Source of the DNA: Desulfoluna sp.
GTDB lineage: Bacteria > Desulfobacterota > Desulfobacteria > Desulfobacterales > Desulfolunaceae
Reading direction: 5' to 3'
Assembly (NCBI RefSeq): GCF_030145185.1
Contig: NZ_JAQYWB010000054.1
Coordinates: 1 to 39,230, forward strand
Length of the DNA stretch: 39,230 nucleotides
Shown: positions 17,638 to 25,049 of the stretch, one piece after another
How positions within the stretch are numbered: the stretch's first letter is position 1
Layout of the letters: the number at the start of each line of letters is the position of its first letter
The notes under the pieces: model-generated
Seen by the model: only the letters and a program-made list of their open reading frames with translations
Database searches by the model: none
Told to the model about the DNA's origin: nothing
Made by a program: the position numbers and the translations under genes

Positions 17638-17823
17638 TAATAAGTGAGCTTACTATCTTTGTGATTACGCCGCAAATTTTTTTTGAGCACAAGCGTATAT
17701 TGCCTGTCCCCAGATCTATTACAGGTCTACTTGTCTTTTACTGGTCTTCATGTCAAGACCTGACCGCTTCCTCCGACACACATGGAAAGCCGCCCTTGGG
17801 TGGGCAGCTTTCATTTTACCGAG

Positions 17824-18870
17824 CTAACGGATCGGAATATCGAAAGCTTGTGTTGAATCATATAATATTTCTGTACCGGTATTATCTTGTGTCAGTAACT
17901 CTAAAGTAATGACACCTCGAGTATTAGCAGTCTGTAAAGGCGATGTGCCATTAATTGCGAAAAATACATGCATGCCACCTTCTACATATTCACTATCTGT
18001 TCCGGCTCCTTCAGAGGAGCCAGTGGATACTTCTACCCAGGCGTCATGCCACACTGAAACACCGGATACTAAAGTGCTATAGTCGACATCAGATAGTCGA
18101 ATTTCTGCACCAATTCCATTTATGAACATTCCTGTCGACGAATCTCTATCCATGTCTATGTACAAAATTGCGGACGGAGAAATTATATCATCATGCATAC
18201 TCTCCATTAACTTGTAATCAAAATAATATCCAATATCGTTTGAAAACTCATTTCCACTAATCCGTGACATGATTACGCGGCCTATGTCAACAATCGCCCC
18301 CCCATTGCCGAATCCATCTTCATGCACGATTTGTATGTCGGTCTCTGTGTAACCATCAGATAACATCGCTGATTTAATTTCATCCACGGTGATATGTTTG
18401 AACGAGGAATCGTTATCACCGGTACCCGACCTTTTAAGAATCAGATAAGCACTATGCCCATCATAGGTACCTTGTACTTCGATTGTATTTGAGTCAGTAA
18501 AGATGACACCAGTACACTCAGTATGCTTACTAATAATATTTAAAAAGTTCATGAGATCTAATGGAACCACAGGCTTACCTCCTGATTCCACAACCCCCTC
18601 CCATTCATAGCCAGGGCTGTTGGTACAACTCGGCTCAACACCATTATACACCTCAAAGTCAGCACTGTATGATGAAGAAGCCGGATAGTATGTAAACTCG
18701 ATGCTACCTTTCTCGGTCAATGGGCAACCTTTATAACCGCCCACAGTAGACCAAGTCCCACTCAGGTCGCTGATAGTTCCAGTGGATGAATCACCTCCAC
18801 TACCTCCACCACAACCTACCAATACGGACACACAACAAAGTACGACCGCTATCAATAATCGCATTCTCAT
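17824..18870 (-). CDS. Hypothetical surface lipoprotein
   Basis: A 348-residue protein. The start at 18870 (MRMRLL) is favoured because AAAGGAGG lies a few bases upstream; two neighbouring ATGs (18873, 18864) are alternatives. The signal peptide ends in the lipobox LVGC (Cys20), followed by a Gly/Ser-rich tether (GGGSGGDSSTG). The first part (about 30-165) is Thr/Ser-rich beta-type sequence beginning LSGTWSTVGGYKGCPLTEKG, a pattern common in lipocalin/META-like beta-barrels of secreted proteins, with several cysteines. A second part (about 190-348) includes LYIDMDRDSSTGMFINGIGA, an acidic DxDxDxxTG stretch that could bind calcium. Family unknown. Base composition is lower in GC than the flanking genes. 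The upstream promoter module is shared with the gene at 15162. Confidence 0.78.
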   Translation of the reverse strand: MRMRLLIAVVLCCVSVLVGCGGGSGGDSSTGTISDLSGTWSTVGGYKGCPLTEKGSIEFTYYPASSSYSADFEVYNGVEPSCTNSPGYEWEGVVESGGKPVVPLDLMNFLNIISKHTECTGVIFTDSNTIEVQGTYDGHSAYLILKRSGTGDNDSSFKHITVDEIKSAMLSDGYTETDIQIVHEDGFGNGGAIVDIGRVIMSRISGNEFSNDIGYYFDYKLMESMHDDIISPSAILYIDMDRDSSTGMFINGIGAEIRLSDVDYSTLVSGVSVWHDAWVEVSTGSSEGAGTDSEYVEGGMHVFFAINGTSPLQTANTRGVITLELLTQDNTGTEILYDSTQAFDIPIR

Positions 18871-18960
18871 CATCCCCTCCTTTAGATTAGCCATCTTCAA
18901 TTTTCCCCCATCAAAATCAAACCGTATTAAGTAGTTACAAAATGTCCAAAATCGTGAATT

Positions 18961-19028
18961 ATTATGGACTCAGTAAAGAGAGCATAGCCATGATTGTTTA
19001 TGGGGGGTAAGTACCCAAAAGGATACTT
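18961..19028 (-). promoter_or_regulatory. Promoter with dyad upstream of the 348-residue lipoprotein gene
   Basis: AAGTACCC-AAAA-GGATACTT (19009-19028) is the counterpart of the dyad at 15784-15803 with one arm base changed. A -10-like CATAAT (minus strand, 18966-18961) lies about 55 bp from the dyad centre, the same distance as in the other copy. Flanking words such as GGACTCAGTAA and TTGTGGGATA are also conserved. Confidence 0.5.
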
Positions 19029-19087
19029 ATGACTTGTGGGATATATATGAGAGAAAAGATATAGACGACTTTTACTCAGAGTATCTT

Positions 19088-20185
19088 TTATGAAGATCGC
19101 GTCAATTTCATGGCAAGGTAGAGGGTTTCTGTCTTCGAGGCACCGCCTAATTTATCACCTGCGTTTCGAAGATGTTTTTTCACGCTCACTTCCTGGATGT
19201 CCATGGCCATGGCGATTTGTTTGTTGGTGTAGCCAAGGGGAAGGTATTCCAAAGCCTCAATCTCCCGTGGGGTGAGGCCAAAATGAGAAAGAGAAGAAAA
19301 CTCTTCACGGGCAGCGTGGCGGATCAATCGAATCAGAAGCAGGAGGTGCCCGGTATCGGATTTTATGGTGTGGGCTTTGCATTGCATCGAAAAGTTCCGG
19401 GTCTGGAATTCATGTTCCCACATGCCTGGGTATTGTGTGAGCTTTCCAGTCGGTGCAACGGTCTGTTCTATCCATTCCCAGAGTCGTTGGGGGAGGTGGC
19501 TTTTGGCATGAATAGGCGTGAGTTGATATAGAAGATCACTCGCTATAATAGAAATTTCTACGGTTTTAAGGCCAGAATTTAAGACAATGTAGGGCAAGCC
19601 ACATACCTTTACCAATCCATCGATAATGAGTGCTTTTTGGTGATGGGCTTGCTGAAGGACGGTGTACTTTGCGCCCATGGCAAGCATATCGGAAATCTTT
19701 CCGGTTAACTCTTTATCAAGATCTCCAAACGGCATCTTTTCATTAAATCGGTAAAGACCGATACAAGAGGCTCTATTGTCATCAATGCCACCGGATATCG
19801 TGAGGAGATGCCGTGTGTCATTCAGTTTCGCATTCAGTTCAAAATTTGCCCGGTCTTTCTCGTTGGTCATATCCAAAACTTCCCGGCCGATAACATAAGA
19901 ACCTGCTGGTTGCTCAATGGTTTTGATTAACAGTGGGTCTTTCGGAAACGCCTCTGCATGTAGTACATCCCAGTTCACATGACACGACGTGTTGGTGAGT
20001 ACCGATACATTTGACAGATCAGGAGTCGTGCTGAATAATGCCATCCAGTCAAATGGGAGGATAGGGTTTAAATCATTAAATATGAGATCTGGCAGGTCGT
20101 TAAAATTAGAGAGAGAGGTAATCGCTTGGGATAAATAACGAATTGATTTTTCAATTGAATTAGATGAATTTCGATGTTTCAGCAT
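19088..20185 (-). CDS. LuxR-family transcriptional regulator
   Basis: A 365-residue protein. The ATG at 20185 (MLKHRNSS) has a weak AGTAGGGC upstream; a TTG at 20203 in the same frame has no better site. The last 62 residues (304-365) are a LuxR-type helix-turn-helix: LTPREIEALEYLPLGYTNKQ, then IAMAMDIQEVSVKKHLRNAG, with the conserved Glu, Gly-x-Thr-N-K-Q-I-A and VKKHL. The N-terminal 300 residues look like a GAF/PAS-type ligand domain but have no receiver-domain aspartate pattern, so control by a small molecule is more likely than by phosphorylation. The nearest promoter with a palindromic operator-like dyad is that of the lipoprotein gene just downstream, an obvious candidate target. Confidence 0.88.
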   Translation of the reverse strand: MLKHRNSSNSIEKSIRYLSQAITSLSNFNDLPDLIFNDLNPILPFDWMALFSTTPDLSNVSVLTNTSCHVNWDVLHAEAFPKDPLLIKTIEQPAGSYVIGREVLDMTNEKDRANFELNAKLNDTRHLLTISGGIDDNRASCIGLYRFNEKMPFGDLDKELTGKISDMLAMGAKYTVLQQAHHQKALIIDGLVKVCGLPYIVLNSGLKTVEISIIASDLLYQLTPIHAKSHLPQRLWEWIEQTVAPTGKLTQYPGMWEHEFQTRNFSMQCKAHTIKSDTGHLLLLIRLIRHAAREEFSSLSHFGLTPREIEALEYLPLGYTNKQIAMAMDIQEVSVKKHLRNAGDKLGGASKTETLYLAMKLTRSS

Positions 20186-20209
20186 AAATACTGCCCTACT
20201 CAAACTGCA

Positions 20210-20525
20210 AGAATAAAAATGGTATCGAAGGCATACTCCACCTGAAGAGCCATCTTAGTATGGAGGGAACGGGGGGGGGATACACAGGTAATGAATGGGT
20301 GCCCAATACATGAAGCCAAACAGATAGAGTTATCACTTAATCGAGATAACAATCCCTTTCTTTCTGTGATTTAGAGCTTTACATACCTCGGTGTAGTGAG
20401 TTTTTCAAACTAGAAAAAGAGTGTTACTAATCCATCAACATAGAAAAAAGCCACACAACCAAAATACATTACAATTGATCTGCCTCTTCTTTTCATGAAC
20501 AACGTAGGTTCCCCGTTATCTTCCT
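20210..20525. other. Non-coding stretch upstream of the LuxR gene
   Basis: No ORF with a credible start, no repeat family member and no strong hairpin seen. It should include the LuxR gene promoter, which I cannot pinpoint. Confidence 0.4.
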
Positions 20526-20680
20526 GGGGAAAAGGGGTCGCGTCTTGACATAGGACAAAACTTCAGAGTTACAACATGAACGCAAAAAACGCCGCCCAGG
20601 AGTGCGGCACTTCACGGGCTATGTCGTTACATGGACGGGTGATTTTAGCCGAATCGGCGGCGGTTTTTACCCATTTTGAT
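20526..20680 (+). repeat. Family B repeat, copy B3
   Basis: It has GGGGTCGCGTCTTGACATAG, TTACAACATGAACGC, and a core stem variant GCCGCCCAGGAGTGCGGC, ending near CCCATTTTGAT. It lies about 115 bp upstream of a parE relic. Confidence 0.75.
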
Positions 20681-20796
20681 TGGTAGTGCCGGGGTCGGCC
20701 GACGTGAAGGTCTTTTCGGAAAGCCGGGTGTGCGAAGACGGGTCCGATTATAAACCATAAGTTTTTTTCTTCATTTACATCATGGCCGTATGATCA

Positions 20797-20890
20797 ATAC
20801 GCGGGACCGCCCTGTCCCCGGCCTTCTTTTTATCCTCCCTTACACAATCAAAAATTAAACGATCATTACCCTTCGTGTTGCATGAATAAT
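20797..20890 (+). pseudogene. Relic of a parE-like toxin gene
   Basis: The frame reads TRDRPVPGLLFILPYTIKN then a stop and TIITLRVA, matching TRELIVTGLPFILPYTIKD and TIIILRVM of the intact toxin at 21383-21691. Nucleotide identity is high over about 90 bp, but the 5' two thirds of the gene are absent and two in-frame stops are present. Confidence 0.7.
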
Positions 20891-20990
20891 GGAGAAGGAT
20901 TTTGGTTTTTCGGGTAAATGGTGCGCAAGCATACCATTATCCAATACCTCCGGTTCCCGAGCGTAGGGTGCGGCTCCCGCACCAACCAAA

Positions 20991-21090
20991 AGGAAAAGAG
21001 GTCGCGTCTTGACATAGGACAAAACCTCAGGGTTACAACATGAACGCAAAAAAAGCCGCACAGGAGTGCGGCGCTCCACGGGCTGTGTCG
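20991..21090 (+). repeat. Family B repeat, copy B4 (lacks tail)
   Basis: It has AGGAAAAGAGGTCGCGTCTT, CAGGGTTACAACATGAACGC and the GCCGCACAGGAGTGCGGC stem, but is joined directly to the leader of the parDE-like module instead of the usual tail. Confidence 0.75.
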
Positions 21091-21153
21091 AACCTGCGTT
21101 GTATTGATACGCATTCTCGTGTAATGATTGTAAATAAAACGAAGGATGAACCC

Positions 21154-21393
21154 ATGAAGACAACGACCCTGAACATAGAAGAGACAACTCTGGAGCGGGT
21201 TGATGGTCTGGCCAAACGCTTGAACCGTCCACGCTCCTGGGTGATCAACCAGGCCATTGATCGCTTTCTGGATTATGAAGAGTGGTTTGCAAAAGAGGTC
21301 CATGAAGGCCTGAATGAGGTCAAGAGGGACGATCTTGCCAGTAGGGATGAAGTGGCAGAGACGTTCAGAAAGTGGGGGATAGATGCTCCTTAA
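21154..21393 (+). CDS. ParD/CopG-type ribbon-helix-helix antitoxin
   Basis: A 79-residue protein; the ATG at 21154 follows GAAGGA with 6-7 nt spacing. Longer readings from 21040 run through the repeat and are rejected. The N-terminus MKTTTLNIEETTLERVDGLA with AKRLNRPRSWVINQAIDRFL is a classic ribbon-helix-helix: a beta-strand, then two helices with the RSxxxxxAI pattern. It should dimerise, bind its own promoter and neutralise the downstream toxin through its acidic C-terminal half (YEEWFAKEVHEGLNEVKRDD). It overlaps the toxin gene by 11 bp, as expected for a translationally coupled module. A degraded copy of its leader and first codons lies at 25050-25174. Confidence 0.9.
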   Translation: MKTTTLNIEETTLERVDGLAKRLNRPRSWVINQAIDRFLDYEEWFAKEVHEGLNEVKRDDLASRDEVAETFRKWGIDAP

Positions 21394-21691
21394 GTGGACG
21401 CATGCAGCCCTTAAAAATATCGATGATGCCGTGGAATATATTTCACAGGATCGACCTGACGCCGCAAAGAAGGTCGCTCGAAAAATATGGAGCGCGGCAA
21501 ATAGCCTGATCGATCATCCGGAGCTTGGTCGACCCGGCAGGGTTCTTGGTACGCGGGAATTAATTGTTACCGGTCTTCCTTTTATCCTACCTTACACCAT
21601 CAAAGATCAAACGATCATTATTCTTCGTGTCATGCATACATCCCGCAAATGGCTTAGCCCTGATATTTCAGGGAAGGGGGGCGCGTCTTGA
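21383..21691 (+). CDS. RelE/ParE-superfamily toxin
   Basis: A 102-residue toxin, start ATG 21383 inside the antitoxin 3' end. The N-terminal half (LKWTHAALKNIDDAVEYISQ, then DRPDAAKKVARKIWSAANSL) and IDHPELGRPGRV, LIVTGLPFILPYTIKDQTII and ILRVMHTSRKW form the typical ParE pattern. ParE homologues inhibit DNA gyrase, RelE homologues cut mRNA; sequence favours ParE. The last dozen residues (SPDISGKGGAS) and the stop codon come from the start of repeat copy B5, so the native C-terminus may have been replaced. Repeats surround the module on both sides. Confidence 0.9.
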   Translation: MLLKWTHAALKNIDDAVEYISQDRPDAAKKVARKIWSAANSLIDHPELGRPGRVLGTRELIVTGLPFILPYTIKDQTIIILRVMHTSRKWLSPDISGKGGAS

Positions 21692-21880
21692 CACAGGGCA
21701 AAACCTCAGAGGTGCAGCTATACCGCAAAAAAAGCCGCACAGGAGTGCGGCGCTCCACCGGCTATCTCGGATATGGGCAGGTGATATGAACCCGAATTGT
21801 TGGAGCCTTTGGCTTGTTTTTGATTTCGTCTGCCGATGGCCGCATCTGCGTGCATCTGTGTTCATCTGCGGCTGAATTGT
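21671..21880 (+). repeat. Family B repeat, copy B5 (full length)
   Basis: It begins GGGAAGGGGGGCGCGTCTTG, overlapping the toxin stop codon, and carries the GCCGCACAGGAGTGCGGC stem and the CATCTGCGTGCATCTGTG tail. It is followed by A5 and C2. Confidence 0.75.
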
Positions 21881-21887
21881 TTCCCCC

Positions 21888-22065
21888 CCGCTTTCGAGGT
21901 GGCCCATCTTGCCGCCGGAGGCAGTTTTGCTTTTTTTAAAAGTGATGGAGCGTAGCGACTCCTTGAACGAAGCACGAAGAACCAAGCCCGAAGAACAATT
22001 TTTCATAACCCGCTTTCGAGATGTTTTTAGCTACAGTGGCTTCGCCACCCTCGCCACCGGAGGCT
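21888..22065 (-). repeat. Composite of family A (minus, A5), family C (C2) and degenerate A6
   Basis: A5 is at 21888-21930 (CCCGCTTTCGAGGTGGCCCA through CTTGCCGCCGGAGGC), C2 at 21941-22003 (AGTGATGGAGCGTAGCGACT), and A6 at 22009-22065 (CCCGCTTTCGAGATG through TCGCCACCGGAGGC). The order B-A(minus)-C is repeated at 26491-26724. Confidence 0.65.
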
Positions 22066-22146
22066 TCTTTTTGTTTTCTCAGGCGTCCTGGTGTCGGAAC
22101 AGGCAATACATGATGAAACCTCTTCTCGAAACTCATAGCCATTAAT

Positions 22147-22420
22147 CGTCTCATGGGGTATAAAATGTAATGTCATTTAGCCTGGATATTTCGTCATAAA
22201 AAGATGTTTATCGCCTATATTAACGAGGCCAATCAGCTCTTTTTGGCATGGCTCGGCCCCCCCCCATGTGAACGTCAAATATGAACCTCTCTCCTGAGCG
22301 AATAGCCTCCGTCCCATCGACATTGTGACCCTGTCCCATCTTTAACAACGGCCCCTGACGATCACGCTCACCGGCTGCGCCTTCCACAGAAGCTACCCTT
22401 TCTTGCTACCCCCAACAGAA
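22147..22420. other. Non-coding stretch upstream of the SRPBCC-SDR gene
   Basis: No ORF, repeat family member or strong hairpin is seen. A C9 run is at about 22258-22266. It should contain the promoter of the following gene, which I cannot identify with confidence. Confidence 0.4.
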
Positions 22421-22434
22421 ACACCGAGGGAACC

Positions 22435-23910
22435 ATGATCGAGCTCAAGGAAACAATCTCTGTTCGCAGGCCCATTGACGATGTATTTCGCTATCTCAGC
22501 GACTTCACAAACATTGAGCAGTGGGACCCCGGTGTGGTGCGGTCGGTGATGGTATCGCAAGGCCCGGTGCAATTGGGGGCAGCCTTTGAACTGACGTTGA
22601 GGTACCTGTTCTTTCCGGTCCGAATGATCTACACCATCGCTGAATACGAGGCCCCTTACCGGGTGGTTCTCAAAGGGATGGGAGGCTCTTTTTCTGTGAC
22701 GGATACCATCGAACTGTCTGGGAATGGGCCTCAAACACAGGTGACCTATACGGCGGCCTTTGTTTTTTCCGCATTATCTCCCCGGTTGGTGAAGATGATG
22801 AAACCCGCGTTGACCCTCATTGGCAAAGCATCCATGGCGGGAATGAAAAAAGCACTCTCCCCCATTGCCCGTCCCCCTCAATCCGTGTCCCTCTTTTCGG
22901 CTCGTTCGCACCCCATGGATGTCGCTGCCGATCGGTTGATCCTGCCAGGGGCTCTGGGGTTCAGCACATGGGGCCACCGCTTAAGCAAATCCTTCTGGAG
23001 GGCCAATGCAGAGTCTCTCACCCGACAAACCGTTGTGTTAACCGGTGCCACATCGGGCCTCGGAAAAGCCGCGGCCCTGGGCCTTGCTCGGCGGGGGGCC
23101 AAGCTCACCTTTATCGCCCGGAACCGGGAAAAGGCCCTTGCCACCCAAAGGGAGCTCTCCCAAAAAACAGGCAACAACCACATCGACTTTTACATCGCCG
23201 ACCTGGGCCTCATGGCAGACATAAAAAAGGTGGCCGAAGCCATCCTCCACGACAAACCATCTCTGGATGTATTGATCAACAACGCCGGCGCGATGTTCGC
23301 CGAGCGTTCGGAAACCGTCGAAGGTCTTGAAAAAACTTTCGCCACCAACCTGTTGGGTCCCTTTTTTCTCACCCGACACCTCCTGGAGGGGCTCTCCAGA
23401 ACAAAGGCTCCTCGGATCATCAACGTCTCTTCCGGCGGGATGTACACCCAGAGAGTTCATGTGGCTGACCTGGAGATGAATCACCAAGCTTATGACGGGG
23501 CCACCGCCTATGCATGGGCCAAACGAAGCCTCGTCATCCTCACCGAACTCTGGGCAGAGCAGCTCAAGCAAAAAAATATGTCCGTGCATGCCATGCACCC
23601 CGGATGGGTGGACACCCCGGGCCTGTCCACATCCCTTCCCCGGTTTCATCAACAGATCCGCCCCTTGCTGCGAACACCGGAGCAGGGAGCCGACACCCTT
23701 GTCTGGCTGGCATCGGCCATGGAACCCGGCCAGTGCTCCGGCCTGTTCTGGCTCGACAGGCGGCCCCACATCACCCATGTCTTTGCTGGAACCCGCGAAA
23801 CCGATGACGAGCGAAGGCAGCTTTGGAAGGCCTTGGAAGCCTATGAAAAGAAAAGGCTTTCTATGGTTAAAGTGGGCAGGGAAAGCCTGCCTCCGGCGGC
23901 CAGGGGATGA
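22435..23910 (+). CDS. SRPBCC-domain / short-chain dehydrogenase fusion
   Basis: A 491-residue two-domain protein; ATG 22435 follows GAGGG. Residues 1-150 are an SRPBCC (START/polyketide cyclase-like) hydrophobic-ligand domain (MIELKETISVRRPIDDVFRY, then LSDFTNIEQWDPGVV). Residues 196-470 are a classical SDR: nucleotide loop TGATSGLG (203-210), NNAG (282-285), Ser332/333 and the catalytic pair Tyr359/Lys363 in YAWAKRS, then HPGWVDT. The SDR half resembles DHRS12-type proteins. The fusion suggests that the SRPBCC pocket presents a lipid-like substrate to the NAD(P)-dependent oxidoreductase (inference). No signal peptide. The C-terminal tail (VKVGRESLPPAARG) is encoded by a family A repeat, so the original end was probably a little shorter. 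Confidence 0.9.
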   Translation: MIELKETISVRRPIDDVFRYLSDFTNIEQWDPGVVRSVMVSQGPVQLGAAFELTLRYLFFPVRMIYTIAEYEAPYRVVLKGMGGSFSVTDTIELSGNGPQTQVTYTAAFVFSALSPRLVKMMKPALTLIGKASMAGMKKALSPIARPPQSVSLFSARSHPMDVAADRLILPGALGFSTWGHRLSKSFWRANAESLTRQTVVLTGATSGLGKAAALGLARRGAKLTFIARNREKALATQRELSQKTGNNHIDFYIADLGLMADIKKVAEAILHDKPSLDVLINNAGAMFAERSETVEGLEKTFATNLLGPFFLTRHLLEGLSRTKAPRIINVSSGGMYTQRVHVADLEMNHQAYDGATAYAWAKRSLVILTELWAEQLKQKNMSVHAMHPGWVDTPGLSTSLPRFHQQIRPLLRTPEQGADTLVWLASAMEPGQCSGLFWLDRRPHITHVFAGTRETDDERRQLWKALEAYEKKRLSMVKVGRESLPPAARG

Positions 23911-23971
23911 TCCCCTGGACCCCAGGTTGCAAATGCCCTCTCCCTTCGTTCCTCAGGGTGAAGACATTCGC
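23887..23971 (+). repeat. Family A two-stem repeat, copy A7 (re-armed stem)
   Basis: TGCCTCCGGCGGC is followed by CCAGGGGAT-G-ATCCCCTGG, a 9-bp stem replacing the usual CAAGGTG/CACCTTG. GCAAATG (23929-23935) and CATTCGC (23965-23971) then flank a loop containing CTTCGTTCCTCAGGGT. It overlaps the 3' end of the SRPBCC-SDR gene. Confidence 0.6.
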
Positions 23972-24052
23972 GAAGGTTTCTATGAAATCGAACAAGGCCT
24001 GTTTGTCAAACCTGTCTTTATAAAATCAGGCGTAACTATTCAGCTCCAAAAA

Positions 24053-24137
24053 AAGCCTCCGGCGGCAAGGTGTGCCACCTTGAAAGCTGCTTGCGGATGC
24101 GCTTTGCCCCTCGTTCCTCGGGTCAAATCACATCCGC
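24053..24137 (+). repeat. Family A two-stem repeat, copy A8
   Basis: GCCTCCGGCGGC is followed by CAAGGTG/CACCTTG, GAAAGC, then GCGGATG (24093-24099) pairing with CATCCGC (24131-24137). The loop CTTTGCCCCTCGTTCCTCGG is identical to that of the copy nested at 3380-3539. Confidence 0.7.
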
Positions 24138-24170
24138 CTTTAAACAAAATTCATTCAAAAAGAATTTTTT

Positions 24171-24220
24171 AAGACCTGTTTGTTAAACTTTTGAAAAGTT
24201 TAGCCCCCGGCAGGCCTCTT
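24171..24220 (+). repeat. Family E repeat, copy E2
   Basis: It has CTGTTTGTTAAACTTTTGAA then AAGTTTAGCCCCCGGCAGG, matching 8034-8100, with the stem AAACTTTTGAAAAGTTT. It lies immediately upstream of the chalcone-isomerase-like gene. Confidence 0.6.
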
Positions 24221-24245
24221 TAACCCCAAGGCTCAGATAAGGATC

Positions 24246-24827
24246 ATGATGTTGCCGATAAAGACTCTCATCCCAACCCTTCTGTTTTTTTTGAGCACGG
24301 TGCTTCCGAGCCATGCCCTGGACCCCGTCGTCACCATCGACGGGGTCCGTTTTGCCTTGATCTGCCAGGCAGACAAAGGGACTCTCAAACTTCGGGGTGT
24401 TGCCACATTGCGGTATCTGAAATTCATCAGGGCCTATGCCGGGGGCCTGTATATGCCTGAGAACGTTTTATCCAACGATGTGCTTTCGGATGTCCCCAAG
24501 CGTCTGGTTCTTGAATACTTCCAGTCCATCGAGGCCGAAGACTTCGCAGAGGCCACGCGCACCATGGTCGAAAAGAACACCGACACAGAAACACTGTCCC
24601 GCATTGCCCCCGCCCTGGACCGCCTCTGCCTGGCCTACCGGACGGTTGCCCCCAAAGACCGCTACGCACTGACCTACATTCCCGAAAAAGGCCTGGATCT
24701 GTCCCTCAACGACACCCTGCTGGGAACGTTTGAAGGGGCAGACTTCGCCCGGGCCATATTTTCCATCTGGATCGGGGAAAAACCCATCAATAAACACTTC
24801 AGAGACAGGTTGCTGGGGCCACGTTGA
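24246..24827 (+). CDS. Exported chalcone isomerase-like protein
   Basis: A 193-residue protein, start ATG 24246 (or 24249) after AAGGA. The signal peptide (hydrophobic residues 5-20, cleavage near LPSHA/LDP) sends it to the periplasm. The mature part has the chalcone isomerase-like pattern: VTIDGVRF, then LRGVATLRYLKFIRAYAGGL with YMPENVLSNDVLSDVPKRLV and LEYFQSIEAEDF, and the C-terminal block GKPINKHFRDRLLG-type (here EKPINKHFRDRLLGPR). Bacterial members of this group lack known chalcone isomerase activity and are thought to bind lipids or other small ligands; no substrate can be inferred. It stands alone, flanked by repeats E2 and B6. Confidence 0.82.
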   Translation: MMLPIKTLIPTLLFFLSTVLPSHALDPVVTIDGVRFALICQADKGTLKLRGVATLRYLKFIRAYAGGLYMPENVLSNDVLSDVPKRLVLEYFQSIEAEDFAEATRTMVEKNTDTETLSRIAPALDRLCLAYRTVAPKDRYALTYIPEKGLDLSLNDTLLGTFEGADFARAIFSIWIGEKPINKHFRDRLLGPR

Positions 24828-24845
24828 CGCCTCGGCGGAAAGGAC

Positions 24846-25002
24846 CGCAAAAAAAGCCGCACAGGAGTGCGGCGTTCCACGGGCTATGTCGTTGCATGGG
24901 GAGGTGATAGGAACCTTACCTGTTGGCGGCTTGGCCCATTTTTGAGTCCGCCTTCCCGGTGTTTTTCAGCGGCGCAGCCGCATCTGCGTGATTCTGTGTT
25001 TT
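24846..25002 (+). repeat. Family B repeat, copy B6
   Basis: It carries GCAAAAAAAGCCGCACAGGA and GTGCGGCG, then GGGCTATGTCGTTGCATGGG, GAGGTGATAGGAACC and the tail CAGCGGCGCAGCCGCATCTG. It lacks the left ~45 bp of the long copies. A parD relic follows within 50 bp. Confidence 0.75.
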
Positions 25003-25049
25003 TTGGTTATCCCGCCGTCACGATTCAGCACCACAAAAAGGCCTCCGGT

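Noticed and set aside
8112-20203. Multi-gene defence island
   Set aside because: Only the DUF4011 protein is a defence candidate; neighbours are lipoproteins, an IS and a regulator, each with separate signals.
20199-20212. CTCAAACTGCAAG shared between the IS right end and the LuxR start region
   Set aside because: Only 13 bp, without IS terminal repeat or target duplication; treated as chance.
14402-21880. Family B repeats as integron attC sites around toxin-antitoxin cassettes
   Set aside because: No RYYYAAC/GTTRRRY core pair, no integrase gene, cassettes are widely spaced and some repeats are truncated on one side.
23038-23778. 246-residue minus-strand frame opposite the SRPBCC-SDR gene
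   Set aside because: It lies entirely antisense to a gene with full catalytic motifs; open only through GC-rich codon bias.
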